DNA of 49,346 nt, from assembly GCA_046497505.1 (NCBI GenBank), contig JAWOFN010000078.1, positions 1-49,346 on the forward strand, given 5' to 3'. Positions 17,340-26,138 of the stretch are shown one piece after another (the stretch's first letter is position 1; each line of letters begins with the position of its first letter). Under the pieces are notes generated by a model that was given only the letters and a program-made list of their open reading frames with translations, searched no databases and had not been told where the DNA came from. Source of the DNA: JAWOFN01 sp046497505 [NCBI: bacterium]. Its GTDB lineage: Bacteria > Blakebacterota > Blakebacteria > Blakebacterales. The position numbers and the translations under genes are program-made.

Positions 17340-18481
17340 GGGGCCCGGCCCTCCGCCGTCCGGCGGAGCACGGTCCGGGCCAGTTCGTCCCATCCCGGCA
17401 CCCCCGGCTCGTCGAGCCCCTCCAGGCGCGTCGTCTCCGGGTCCCGGGCGGCCCGCTCCAGGACCTCTGCCAGGGCCGCGGGGTCGCCGGGGGGCACCAG
17501 CCACCCCGTCTCCCCCTCCCTGATCACATCGGGCAGCGCCCCGGTCCGGGTGCTCAGGACGGGACGGTGGTGGGCCAGGGCCCACGCGGCCGCCCCGCTC
17601 TGGGTGGCGTCCCGGTAGGGGAGCACCACCAGGTCGCAGGCGGCGAAGCGCGTCCCCACCCCGGCGTCGGGGATGTAGCGATCCTCCAGGCGCACCCGCT
17701 CCTCCAGCCCGAGCTGCCGGACACGCTCCCGGTGGGGTCCCGGGTCCTCGTAGAACTCGCCGCTCACCAGGCAGGACCACTCCGGTCCGGAGGGGAGCAT
17801 CCCCAGCGCCTCGATAAGCACGTCCAGCCCCTTGTAGGGCCGGACCAGACCGAAGAAGAGGAAGAGGGCCCCGCCTTCGGGGAGGTCCAGCTCCCGCCGG
17901 GCCTCCATCCTGTCCGGCAGGGGGAGGGAGGGAGGTTCGTAGAGGGGATGGGGGACCACGTCCACCGGCGCATCGGGGGCCATGCGGCGGATCCGCCGCG
18001 CGAGTTCGCTCCCCCCGGTGACGAAGAAATCGGCCCGCTCGAAGAGACGGCGGGTGAGCCAGGCCCCTCCCGGCATGGCCTCGTGGGGCTCGGTGTTGTG
18101 CACCACCGCCCCGATACGGGTCCCGGGGGCGGCCGCCCCGGCCACCGAGAGGTAGGCGAGGGCGAAGAAGGGGCTCCACCACTGGAAGAGGAGCAGGTCG
18201 GGAGCGCGCTCGGTGACGTACCGGCGTCCCCGCAGCCAGCTCACCGGGTCCAGGGGATCCAGCACCCGCTCCCCCCGGTCGGGGAGACGTCCGGGCCCGA
18301 TGTCCAGCGGGGTGGTGCCGGGGAAGAGGAGACGGGGGTAGAGCTTGTTGAAGTTGAGCACCTCCACCCCGGCCCCCTCCTCCTCCAGGGCGGATGCCAG
18401 CGCATCGTGGTAGCGGGCGATCCCCCCCCGCCAGGGGGGAGCGGGACCCACGCTCACCACCTCCGGGGATGGGGTGTTCAT
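17336..18481 (-). CDS. GT4-family glycosyltransferase
   Basis: The 381-residue product has the two-Rossmann GT-B form: PPWRGGIARYHDALASALEEEG near the N-terminus, VVHNTEPHE, then the nucleotide-sugar half with LFFGLVRPYKGLDVLIEAL, ACDLVVLPYRDATQSGAAAWALAHHRPVLST and DVIREGETGWLVPPGDPAALAEVL. These are GT4 signatures (retaining transfer from a nucleotide-activated sugar). The start at ATG 18481 overlaps the upstream stop. It is the only GT-B enzyme of the operon and presumably acts on the cytoplasmic face. Confidence 0.9.
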   Translation of the reverse strand: MNTPSPEVVSVGPAPPWRGGIARYHDALASALEEEGAGVEVLNFNKLYPRLLFPGTTPLDIGPGRLPDRGERVLDPLDPVSWLRGRRYVTERAPDLLLFQWWSPFFALAYLSVAGAAAPGTRIGAVVHNTEPHEAMPGGAWLTRRLFERADFFVTGGSELARRIRRMAPDAPVDVVPHPLYEPPSLPLPDRMEARRELDLPEGGALFLFFGLVRPYKGLDVLIEALGMLPSGPEWSCLVSGEFYEDPGPHRERVRQLGLEERVRLEDRYIPDAGVGTRFAACDLVVLPYRDATQSGAAAWALAHHRPVLSTRTGALPDVIREGETGWLVPPGDPAALAEVLERAARDPETTRLEGLDEPGVPGWDELARTVLRRTAEGRAP

Positions 18482-19476
18482 GCCTCGGGGTCGGGCCAGA
18501 CGCTCTCGATCAGGTAGGTCTCCCCCTCCTTCGGCTCCCTGGCCATCATCTCCCCCAGCAGCCCGAAGGAGATGAACTGGATGCCGACGATCACGAGCAT
18601 GACGGCCAGGAAGAGGAGGGGACGGCCCCCGATGGCATGAGTCCTCAGCCACTCCGCCAGCAGGTAGAGGTTGAGGAGCACGCCCGCGGCCAGGATGAGC
18701 CCGCCCATGAGACCGAAGAAGTGGAGGGGGCTGGAGAAGTAGCGGTTCAGGAACATCACGGTGAGGAGGTCGAGGAAACCGTGGAGGAAGCGGCTGGGCC
18801 CGAACTTCGTGGTGCCGTACCTGCGGGGCCGGTGATGTACCGGACGCTCCCCCACCCGGAAGCCGGCCCAGTGGGCCATGGCGGGGATGTACCGGTGCAG
18901 CTCACCGTGGACGTTGAGGGCCTCCACCACCTCCCGGCGGTACGCCTTCAGCCCGCAGTTGAAATCGTGGATCCTCAGACCCGAGACCCACCGGGTGGCC
19001 CAGTTGAAGATCCGGGAGGGGAGCCGCTTGGAGAGGGGGTCCCTGCGCTCCTGCTTCCAGCCGCTCACCAGGTCGAGGTCCTCCGACTCCAGCTGTTCGA
19101 TGAGCGCCGGGATCTCGGCGGGGTCGTCCTGCAGGTCGGCGTCGAGGGTGACCACACAGGCCCCCCGGACGCGGCGGAAGGCTGCGTCCAGCGCCGCGGA
19201 CTTGCCGAAGTTGCGCCGGAAGTTGATCACCCGCACCCGCGGGTCGGAGGCAGCCAGATCCCGGAGCACCTCCCGGCTCCCGTCGTCGGACCCGTCGTTC
19301 ACGAAGAGGATCTCGTGGTCCGGGAAGCCGCCCAGGGCCTCCTCCAGCTCGCGGTGGAGGGGGCCCAGGCTCTCCGCCTCGTTGAAGAGGGGCACCACCA
19401 CGCTGAGCTGCAGCTCCTCCCCCCTCCCGGAGGGTGGCTCCGGCGATCCTTCGAGATGTCCGGATGTACTGTTCAT
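18478..19476 (-). CDS. GtrB/ArnC-like polyprenyl-phosphate glycosyltransferase with two membrane helices
   Basis: The 332-residue product has a GT-A domain (SVVVPLFNEAESL, VNDGSDDGS, RRNFGKSAALDAAF, metal site LDADLQDDP at 111-119, DFNCGLKAYRR) followed by two C-terminal transmembrane segments (around 245-265 and 280-305). That architecture is the GtrB/ArnC/DPM-like group, which loads a sugar on undecaprenyl or polyprenyl phosphate. A short low-complexity N-terminal leader (residues 1-22) precedes the domain. With the gene at 9145-9873 the operon has two such synthases, suggesting two lipid-linked donors or a heteromeric pair. It overlaps both neighbours by 4 bases. Confidence 0.88.
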   Translation of the reverse strand: MNSTSGHLEGSPEPPSGRGEELQLSVVVPLFNEAESLGPLHRELEEALGGFPDHEILFVNDGSDDGSREVLRDLAASDPRVRVINFRRNFGKSAALDAAFRRVRGACVVTLDADLQDDPAEIPALIEQLESEDLDLVSGWKQERRDPLSKRLPSRIFNWATRWVSGLRIHDFNCGLKAYRREVVEALNVHGELHRYIPAMAHWAGFRVGERPVHHRPRRYGTTKFGPSRFLHGFLDLLTVMFLNRYFSSPLHFFGLMGGLILAAGVLLNLYLLAEWLRTHAIGGRPLLFLAVMLVIVGIQFISFGLLGEMMAREPKEGETYLIESVWPDPEA

Positions 19477-20459
19477 GATCCCATTCTCCCGGATTCCGGC
19501 CCCGAACCCAAGTCCCTCTGCGGGGGACGCTCGCCGCCCAGCAGGAAAGCCAGCCCGCCGAGGAGGCTGGTGGCCACCCCCACGAGGTAGGCCAGGAACT
19601 CCATGGCCACCGCTTCGGGGTGGGCGACCCCGAGGGGCGCCAGCAGCAGGGCACCGCTCCCCTCCCGCACCCCCAGGCCCCCGATCGAGAGGGGCAGTCC
19701 CGCGGCCACCGCAACCAGGGGGATGGCCACGAAGAGGTCCATGGGCGCGATCTCCAGACCGATGGCCTGGCCGCACCACCAGTGGGTCCAGACCCGGACC
19801 CCCTGGGCGGCCAGCATGACCAGGAGGAGCCTGAGGGCCACCCCCGGGCCGCTGGCACCCTCCATGCCGGTCAGCACCCCGTCCAGCCGCTCCCCCAGCC
19901 ATACCGGTACCCGGTGGAGCAGCGGCCGGAAGAGGCGGCCCAGCGTACCGGGGAGGAAGCTCACCGCCAGCCCCGCCGCGGCGCCCGCCCCGGTGAGGAG
20001 CGCCAGCAGGACGGCATACCGTCCGGGCAGCTCCCCCCAGCGGCAGGCCACCGCCCCCAGCCCCAGCAGCAGCAGCGCGGTCACGCTCACCACCCGCTCC
20101 ATCAAAGTGGCGGCGAGGGCCCTGCGTCCCGACCCCGCGGCACTCCGCACGGCCAGGACCCGGTAGGTGTCCCCCCCCACGCTCCCCAGGAAGAAGTTGT
20201 TCAGGAAGAGACCGGCGTAGTAGAGCCGGATGCTCCGCTCCACCCTGAGCCCCACGCCCGCTCCCTCCAGCAGCACCCGCCAGGCCAGGGCCACCGCCAG
20301 GTGGCTCCCCGCCAGCAACCCCACCGCCATGACGAGGGGACCCGGGCGGGCCCGGCCCAGGAGCTGGGCACTCTCCCCCAGGTCGAGGCGCCATGCCAGC
20401 ACGCCCACCACCATCACCGTGACCGCGAGCTTGAGCAGGGCCAGCCGGCGACGGCTCAT
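19473..20459 (-). CDS. UPF0104/AglD-type (LPG synthase TM) membrane protein
   Basis: The 328-residue product is very hydrophobic, with about eight transmembrane helices and the UPF0104 signs FLNNFFLGSVGGDTYRV, ERVVSVTALL, and the Gly-rich AAGLPLSIGGLGVREGSGALLLAPLGV. The family includes the membrane half of lysyl-phosphatidylglycerol synthase and AglD, and is common in glycan loci as a flippase-like or donor-handling partner. It is coupled to the polyprenyl-phosphate glycosyltransferase by a 4-base overlap, hinting at a joint role in flipping the lipid-linked sugar (inference). Confidence 0.85.
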   Translation of the reverse strand: MSRRRLALLKLAVTVMVVGVLAWRLDLGESAQLLGRARPGPLVMAVGLLAGSHLAVALAWRVLLEGAGVGLRVERSIRLYYAGLFLNNFFLGSVGGDTYRVLAVRSAAGSGRRALAATLMERVVSVTALLLLGLGAVACRWGELPGRYAVLLALLTGAGAAAGLAVSFLPGTLGRLFRPLLHRVPVWLGERLDGVLTGMEGASGPGVALRLLLVMLAAQGVRVWTHWWCGQAIGLEIAPMDLFVAIPLVAVAAGLPLSIGGLGVREGSGALLLAPLGVAHPEAVAMEFLAYLVGVATSLLGGLAFLLGGERPPQRDLGSGPESGRMGS

Positions 20460-21550
20460 GACCCCCCCCTCCCGGCGGGGGGCGCCGGGACGGCGGAAGC
20501 GCCGGAGCCCTCCTCCCAGCCGCCGGTACGGGGAAGCAGCTCGGAGGCGGCGCGGACCCCTCTCAGCCAGCGGGCCGCGGCGGCGCTCCCGGCGTAGACC
20601 CCCTCCCGGGGCCGGGGACCGCGGATACCCTCTCCGGGTTCCACCCTCCGCCAGGGGCGCCGGAAGATCCCCTCGGCCCACCCCCGAAGCACCGACCAGG
20701 CCTGGCCCGGACGGCCCGTGAGGAGCCAGCGGAGGGCTGCGGCGGCGTCCAGGACCAGCCGTGCCGCCAGCGCTCCGGCCCGCCGCCCCGCCCCCAGGTT
20801 CCGCCGGAGGGTCCAGATGCTGTTGCGGAAGTTGAGGCGGGTCTTGGCCGCCCCCTCGGGGAGGGTGGAGGGCCCCATGTGGTAGACCACCGCCTGGGGG
20901 AGGCTGCGGACACGCCCGCCCATGCGGCGGTGGCGCCAGCAGAGGTCGATCTCCTCGAAGTGGGCGAAGAAGGCCTCCTCGAAGCCGCCGAGCTCCACGA
21001 AGCAATCGGCGGCCCCCGCCATGCAGCAGCCGGAGGCCCAGGCCAGGGGGCCCTCCCTGAGGTACTGCCCGGAATCCTCCTCCAGCTCGTCGAATAGGCG
21101 TCCCAGGGCGAACGGATACCCCCACCGGTCGATCAGGCCCCCCGCCCCGCCGGCGTAGTCGAAGCGCCCGGGCTCGGAGGAGGAGCGCAGGGCGGGCTGG
21201 AGGATGAGCCCGCCGGCGTCCGGGTCGGTCTCCAGGCGCCCGATCAGGGCGGCGAGGGTACCGGGGGCGACCACCGCGTCATCGTTCAGGAAGATGCACC
21301 AGGGGGCTCGGACCTCCTCCAGGCCCAGGTTGCAGGCGCCGGCATAACCCAGGTTCCGTGGGGCGCGTACCACCTCCACGCCCGGAAAGGCCCGCCGAGC
21401 GGCCTCCACCGATCCGTCGGTGGAGGCGTTGTCCACCAGGACGACCTGGAGTCCGGGGTCGGAGTCGAAGAGGGCGTGCAGGCAGGCCAGGAGGGGCCGT
21501 GTACCCCTCAGGTGGGGGATGACCACGCTGCAGCGCGGCGGGGCGGGCAT
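20456..21550 (-). CDS. GT2-family glycosyltransferase
   Basis: The 364-residue product has CSVVIPHLRGTRPL, VLVDNASTDGSVEAARRAFP, NLGYAGACNLGLEEV, FLNDDAVVAPG (metal site about 88-91), ASGCCMAGAADCFVELGGFEEAFFAHFEEIDLCWRHRRMG and a C-terminal helical region. This is the WbbL/rhamnosyltransferase-like GT2 type. The start is ATG 21550, 16 bases after the DUF2723 stop; an upstream in-frame start would overlap that gene. The last 80 residues are Arg/Gly/Ala-rich and show no motif. Confidence 0.87.
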   Translation of the reverse strand: MPAPPRCSVVIPHLRGTRPLLACLHALFDSDPGLQVVLVDNASTDGSVEAARRAFPGVEVVRAPRNLGYAGACNLGLEEVRAPWCIFLNDDAVVAPGTLAALIGRLETDPDAGGLILQPALRSSSEPGRFDYAGGAGGLIDRWGYPFALGRLFDELEEDSGQYLREGPLAWASGCCMAGAADCFVELGGFEEAFFAHFEEIDLCWRHRRMGGRVRSLPQAVVYHMGPSTLPEGAAKTRLNFRNSIWTLRRNLGAGRRAGALAARLVLDAAAALRWLLTGRPGQAWSVLRGWAEGIFRRPWRRVEPGEGIRGPRPREGVYAGSAAAARWLRGVRAASELLPRTGGWEEGSGASAVPAPPAGRGGS

Positions 21551-21566
21551 GGACCGGCCTGCGGCC

Positions 21567-23828
21567 TCAGCCGCCGGGGCGGATCGAGGATCCGAGCCGC
21601 TCCAGATCCCCGGGCATGACACCCCGCTGGAAGTCCTCGATCCACGACTTCACGCCGGTATCCCCCGGAGCCATCTCGAGCCAGCGGCGGGCCACGCCGG
21701 CAGCCGCCTCCCACTCGCCGGAATCGGCATAGGAGTACATGAGGAGCACGATGGCCTGTGTGAGGACCTGGCTGCCGGGCTGCGAGGAGTCCACCACCTC
21801 CCACAGCATCTCCCGGGCCCGGGCGGTGTCCCCCTCCGCATCGGCCAGCGAGGCCATGAAGACCGTGTGCATCGGGTCGTCGGTGGGGATCCGCTCCGCT
21901 CCGAACTCCAGGAGTCTCAGGGCCCTCTCCCGCTGCCCCTCCTGGGCCAGGGAGCGGGCGGTCTCGCGGAAGACCACACCATAGTTCGTGATGAGGTTGG
22001 CGGTGTTCTCGTCCTTGTACACCGCCGGGTCCACGAGTCCCCGGTACCGGAAGGTCTCGGTGAGGATGCGGTACGCCTTCTCGGTGTCCACCCGTTCCGC
22101 CCCCGGGAGGAGCCGGAAGCCGAATCCCTCCAGCTGCATATTGGCCGTGAAGCCCGCCTGGTTCTCGTTGGGTACGGTGATGGCGAAGTAGACGGGGCGC
22201 TCCCAGTCGTTCACCCCGACGATGCGGGCCGCCATCTGGTCCTGGATCCTCAGCACCTGCCCCCGGCGCAGGCGCCAAGGGATCCCCGCCACGCTCAGGC
22301 TGGTGTCCGCCGGGGCCCGGGCCATCCCGAGCCTCTCGATCTCCCGGTCGGTGATGGCCATGGGGACCCGGGGCTCGCGGTCCCTGAGTTCCTTGATGTA
22401 CCAGCTCGTGTTCAGCAGGCTCAGGTTCACCACCCGCACGTCCGGTCGGATCCCCTCCACCACCTGCAGGTACCAGAGGGGGTAGGTGTCGTTGTCCCCG
22501 TTGGTGAAGAGGATCGCGTCCTCCTCGCACGTCTGGAGGATGTTCCAGCCGTAATCCCAGGGGATGTAGTCGCCGGTGCGGTCGTGGCTGTGGTAGAAGG
22601 ACGCGATCTGCCACACCACCAGTGCCGCCCCCGCCATGCCCGTGATCAGGGCCGCGAGCCTCGCCGCCCCGGCCCGGCCGACCCCCTCCCTGAGCCGCTC
22701 CAGCCCCTGGCGCAGGTAGCCGGCCAGCCCCGCCACCCCGGTGCCGATCCAGATGGCGGTGGCGAAGTAGCATCCGACGAAGATGTAGTCCCGGTCCCGG
22801 GGCTGGGGGTCGGGCATGTTCAGGTAGACCACCAGGCCGAAGCCCATGATGAGCCAGAGGGCCCCGATGGCGAAGAAGGTGCGCTTGTCCCGGTAGAGGT
22901 TGATGATGGCCCCGGCGAAGGCGATGAGGTAGAAGAGGGCCAGGAACTGGTCGCGGTAGTAGCGCAGGAACTGGTAGTCGATCTGCCAGCCCCACGGTGC
23001 CCTTCGGTCGAAGAGGGAGGTGAGCATGCTCTCCGTGCCGTACTGCCGCCGCTGGAGGAACTGGATGAAGTTCTCCCAGTTCTCCGGGTTGTTCATGTCG
23101 ATGGGGGGATTGAGACCCGACCGGATGTAGAGCACCGCGTAGATCGAGTACCCCACCAGGAAGAGCACGACCGCGGCGCCCCAGAAGTCGAGGCGGGTCA
23201 GCACCTCCCGGTCCATGTACCAGAGCAGCAGCAGGATCGACGGGATGGTGAGCAGGGCCAGCAGGTGGTTGCCGGCACCGATCCCCAGCACGTAGGCCAG
23301 CAGCAGGAGCAGGGCCAGGCTGTGGCTCCGCCCCGTGCGCCGCAGGTGCCGGAAGGCCAGCCAGAGACAGAGACCGGTGACCATGATGGAGAGGCCGTAC
23401 ACCTCCGCCTCCACCGCGTTGAACCAGGCGGAGGAACTGAAGGCATAGGCCAGGGCCCCGGTCGCCGCGGCCACGGTCTGGATGACGGGGCTGTAGCCGC
23501 TCCAGTCGTGCCCCTCCTCCCAGAGGCGGAGGACCTCCAGGATGATGAGGTAGAGGAAGAGGGCCGCGAAGGCGCAGGAGAGGGCGGAGATCCAGTTCAC
23601 CTGGGCCGCGAATCCGAAGGGGGTCTCCACGAGGGTGAAGAGGCGTCCCAGCAGCACGAAGGTGGGGGCCCCCGGCGGGTGGGGCACCCCCAGCACCACG
23701 CTCGTGGCGATGAACTCCCCCACGTCCCAGAAGGCCACGGTGGGCGCCAGGGTGAGGGTGTAAATCACCAGCGCGGTGAGGCCCACCGCCCAGGCGCCGA
23801 TCATGCGGGGATCACGGAGTCGGTTCAT
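21567..23828 (-). CDS. DUF2723 GT-C-like membrane protein with TPR-like tail
   Basis: The 753-residue product is the first gene of the glycan operon. It opens with a helix and then YTLTLAPTVAFWDVGEFIATSVVLGVPHPPGAP, in two parts the DUF2723 hallmark: acidic WDVGEF (Asp35, Glu38) and HPPGAP (His50). About ten transmembrane helices reach residue 400, followed by a periplasmic region with NGDNDTYPLWYLQVVEGIRPDV, and a helical repeat tail (about 610-740) like TPRs. The family has a GT-C fold; a eukaryotic relative (TMEM260) is a protein O-mannosyltransferase. Here protein or glycan glycosylation with a polyprenol-linked donor is inferred, not shown. Confidence 0.87.
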   Translation of the reverse strand: MNRLRDPRMIGAWAVGLTALVIYTLTLAPTVAFWDVGEFIATSVVLGVPHPPGAPTFVLLGRLFTLVETPFGFAAQVNWISALSCAFAALFLYLIILEVLRLWEEGHDWSGYSPVIQTVAAATGALAYAFSSSAWFNAVEAEVYGLSIMVTGLCLWLAFRHLRRTGRSHSLALLLLLAYVLGIGAGNHLLALLTIPSILLLLWYMDREVLTRLDFWGAAVVLFLVGYSIYAVLYIRSGLNPPIDMNNPENWENFIQFLQRRQYGTESMLTSLFDRRAPWGWQIDYQFLRYYRDQFLALFYLIAFAGAIINLYRDKRTFFAIGALWLIMGFGLVVYLNMPDPQPRDRDYIFVGCYFATAIWIGTGVAGLAGYLRQGLERLREGVGRAGAARLAALITGMAGAALVVWQIASFYHSHDRTGDYIPWDYGWNILQTCEEDAILFTNGDNDTYPLWYLQVVEGIRPDVRVVNLSLLNTSWYIKELRDREPRVPMAITDREIERLGMARAPADTSLSVAGIPWRLRRGQVLRIQDQMAARIVGVNDWERPVYFAITVPNENQAGFTANMQLEGFGFRLLPGAERVDTEKAYRILTETFRYRGLVDPAVYKDENTANLITNYGVVFRETARSLAQEGQRERALRLLEFGAERIPTDDPMHTVFMASLADAEGDTARAREMLWEVVDSSQPGSQVLTQAIVLLMYSYADSGEWEAAAGVARRWLEMAPGDTGVKSWIEDFQRGVMPGDLERLGSSIRPGG

Positions 23829-23836
23829 GATGCACC

Positions 23837-23865
23837 AGATTGCGGGCAGGGTATGGGCAAGTCAA
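23837..23865 (-). promoter_or_regulatory. Possible promoter of the glycan operon
   Basis: TTGACT (23865-23860) and a weak CAATCT (23842-23837) lie 17 bases apart on the minus strand. The -10-like box ends 8 bases before the DUF2723 ATG, so the transcript would be nearly leaderless. Confidence 0.35.
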
Positions 23866-23903
23866 GGCACGAACCGTCCCCGAGGCCGTCCGGTCCCCGT
23901 CCT

Positions 23904-24980
23904 CTACATGGGGGGGAGGCCCTCGTAGAAGGTCACATCCGGCAGGCTCCGCTCCAGCACCACGGAGAGGAGGATACGGGCCAGTTCCGCCGCTGCCAGG
24001 CGGTAGGACACGATGGCCAGGCGATCCTCCCCCAGCCAGCCCATGACCCAGTTGCTGGTGCCCCGCCGCACCGACTTCAGGCCCCTGATCCCGGGCTGTT
24101 CGGCCCCCGGGGGAGGGTCGGACTGGTCGATGACGAAGAGGCTGAAATCGGCGTAGCCGTCGGTATAGAAGCTCTGTACGGCCGGGTTGCGGTTGTAACG
24201 GGTGGTGCGGGCCTCCACGAACCGGAACCCCTGGGGGAGCACGGTGGCCAGGGGCACAGGCTGCCCCTCGGCGGCATACAGTTCTTCCGGGCTCCGGTAG
24301 ACCGGGCTCGGGCGTCCCTCCCGGATCTCCGCATCCTCCGGTGCCTCGAAGAGGGGGTCCGGGAACTCACCGCCGAAGGAGATCCGGCTGTATTCCATCC
24401 GGATCCCCAGCCGGCCCAGGTAGTCGTAGCGCTCCATCTTCAGGGGTACCCCCCACTCCCGGTCCACCCACACCTGTACGGCCGGACGCCCCTTGTACCG
24501 GGGGATCGCACGGACCGAGTAGGTCGCCCTTCCCGCCACCTTCGGGCCCCGGTCCGTCCGGATCTCGTAGTTCTCCTCCAGGCGCTCCAGGTAGTCCAGG
24601 GTGAGGAGCAGCCCGAGGGCGTCGTCCTCGTCCCTCTCCCGGACCCGGACCTTCATGTCCTCGTCCCAGTCCAGGAGCCTGTCGCCGGAGAGGATGACAT
24701 GCCGCTCCTCTCCTTCCGGCTGACCCAGGTAGTCCACCCGGTAGGCCGTGGGGGGGCGATGGGTGACCTTCTGGCGGCTGGTGGAGTCCTTCCCCCGCTC
24801 GGTGAGGAAGTAGGTCCAGACCCGCTCTCCCTCGAAGGAGGTCTCGCTCTGCTTCTTGAGCACCTCCGCCAGGACCTCCTGGGGCAGGTCGGCACGGCCG
24901 GGTGAAGGGAGTCCCCCTCCCTCGGCGGGGAGGGTCCCGAGGAAGAGGATCAGTGCCGCGGGGAGGGCACTGCGGGACAT
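23904..24980 (-). CDS. RseB/MucB-like periplasmic sensor
   Basis: The 358-residue product has a signal peptide (about 1-20) and an N-terminal LolA/RseB-like beta domain (residues 30-220) with FEGERVWTYF, ILSGDRLLDWDEDMKVRV and DYLERLEENYEI phrases. A smaller C-terminal domain (about 245-358) starts at LPQGFRFVEARTTRYN and resembles the MucB/RseB C-domain. RseB-type proteins bind the anti-sigma factor or lipid signals and tune sigma-E release. It lies 19 bases after the anti-sigma gene, which supports this role. Another outer-membrane lipoprotein-sorting relative is possible. Confidence 0.72.
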   Translation of the reverse strand: MSRSALPAALILFLGTLPAEGGGLPSPGRADLPQEVLAEVLKKQSETSFEGERVWTYFLTERGKDSTSRQKVTHRPPTAYRVDYLGQPEGEERHVILSGDRLLDWDEDMKVRVRERDEDDALGLLLTLDYLERLEENYEIRTDRGPKVAGRATYSVRAIPRYKGRPAVQVWVDREWGVPLKMERYDYLGRLGIRMEYSRISFGGEFPDPLFEAPEDAEIREGRPSPVYRSPEELYAAEGQPVPLATVLPQGFRFVEARTTRYNRNPAVQSFYTDGYADFSLFVIDQSDPPPGAEQPGIRGLKSVRRGTSNWVMGWLGEDRLAIVSYRLAAAELARILLSVVLERSLPDVTFYEGLPPM

Positions 24981-24999
24981 CCGGCTGGACCTCAACCCG

Positions 25000-25482
25000 C
25001 TACCTCCTGCTGGAGCCCTGGGCCAGGATGGCGGCATAGGACCCCTCACTGAAGGGCATCTGTTCCGCCGCCTGGGCATGCTCGTGCATGAGGAAGTCGA
25101 TGAGCTCGCTGTCGGTGGTCTCGACCGCCGCCTCACGCGTGCCGCTCTCCATGTCGGAGAGCACCGCGGCGGAAGCGACCAGGGCCAGCACCGCGGCCGC
25201 GGCGGCGGCACGGCGGAGCCACCAGCCCACCCTGCGGGGAGTCTCCGGGAGCAGGTCCTGGAGTGCCAGGGTGGACCGGAGGAGTGCCTGGTACCCGCCG
25301 GGGGGTGCCTCCACGGGACCCGCGACCACGGCCAGCACCTCGGCGACCTCTTCCAGGTCGGCCGCGGTCCGGCGGCAGGCGGGGCAGCCGCGGATATGCT
25401 CCCTCAGCGCATCCACTTCCTCGGGCTGGAGCCACCCTTCGCGGAGGGCGGTCAGACGCGCACTGTTCGGACAGGTCTTCAT
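25000..25482 (-). CDS. Zinc-finger anti-sigma factor
   Basis: The 160-residue product has the ZAS motif HIRGCPAC (His29, Cys33, Cys36) in a short N-terminal helical domain, a single transmembrane segment (about 87-107), and a periplasmic tail of about 50 residues. This is the RseA/ChrR-like anti-sigma layout: it holds the ECF sigma factor at the membrane until stress removes it. The ATG overlaps the sigma stop by 4 bases, so the pair is translationally coupled. Confidence 0.85.
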   Translation of the reverse strand: MKTCPNSARLTALREGWLQPEEVDALREHIRGCPACRRTAADLEEVAEVLAVVAGPVEAPPGGYQALLRSTLALQDLLPETPRRVGWWLRRAAAAAAVLALVASAAVLSDMESGTREAAVETTDSELIDFLMHEHAQAAEQMPFSEGSYAAILAQGSSRR

Positions 25483-26126
25483 CTCAGCATCCGCTCGAGT
25501 TGTTCTTTCAGTTTGAGCCGTCCGTAGTGGAGACGGCTCATCACCGTCCCTTCGGGACAGTCCATGATGCGGGCGATCTCACGGTGGCTGAAGCCCTCCA
25601 GGTCGAAGAGCACCACCACCGCCCGCTGTTCGGGAGACAGCGTGTCCAGGGCGTCCCGGATCTGCTGCCTCAGCTCGGTCCTCTCGTACTCCTGCTCCGG
25701 GTTGGTGTGCTCCAGGAGCGTACCCGTGGGGTAGGTGTCCTCGTCCTCCCCCGCGGGCTGTTCCCCGCGGGTGGACACCCCGCGGGATCCCAGGAACTTG
25801 TCCTCCATGCCTCCCGCGAACGCCCCGCTCCTGAGTTTCTCCCGCTTCAGGAAGTTCAGGGTCTTGTTCACCACGATCCGATAGAACCAGGAGCTGAAGG
25901 AATACCGCCGGTCGAAGGAGGACGCCGACCGGTGGATCTCCAGCAGGGCGTCCTGGGCCAGGTCCCAGGCGTCCTCGCGGTTCCGGGTCATGCGCAGGGC
26001 GATGGAATAGGACTTCTGGAGGTAGCGTCTCGCCAGCTCCTCGAAGGCCTCCCGGTCACCCCGGGCGATCCGGACGGTCAGCACCTCGTCCGAGACCTCG
26101 GCCCGCCTGTCCTCGCTGTCTCTCAC
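25479..26126 (-). CDS. ECF (RpoE-type) RNA polymerase sigma factor
   Basis: The 215-residue product has region 2 (about 20-95: FEELARRYLQKSYSIALRMT, DAWDLAQDALLEIHRS, FSSWFYRIVVNKTLNFLKRE) and region 4 (about 150-213: LDTLSPEQRAVVVLFDLEGFSHREIARIM, CPEGTVMSRLHYGRLKLKE). The linker between them (about 100-145) is long and acidic for the family. Start is GTG 26126, 12 bases after recO. It is paired with the anti-sigma factor and RseB-like protein. Its promoter targets were not identified. Confidence 0.92.
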   Translation of the reverse strand: MRDSEDRRAEVSDEVLTVRIARGDREAFEELARRYLQKSYSIALRMTRNREDAWDLAQDALLEIHRSASSFDRRYSFSSWFYRIVVNKTLNFLKREKLRSGAFAGGMEDKFLGSRGVSTRGEQPAGEDEDTYPTGTLLEHTNPEQEYERTELRQQIRDALDTLSPEQRAVVVLFDLEGFSHREIARIMDCPEGTVMSRLHYGRLKLKEQLERMLR

Positions 26127-26138
26127 AGGTTGTACATC

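Noticed and set aside
21420-24905. Very long plus-strand open frame opposite the DUF2723 and RseB-like genes
   Set aside because: In DNA this GC-rich, antisense frames stay open by chance; its translation is low-complexity (Arg, Gly, Pro, His) with no family motif, while the minus strand encodes clear proteins.
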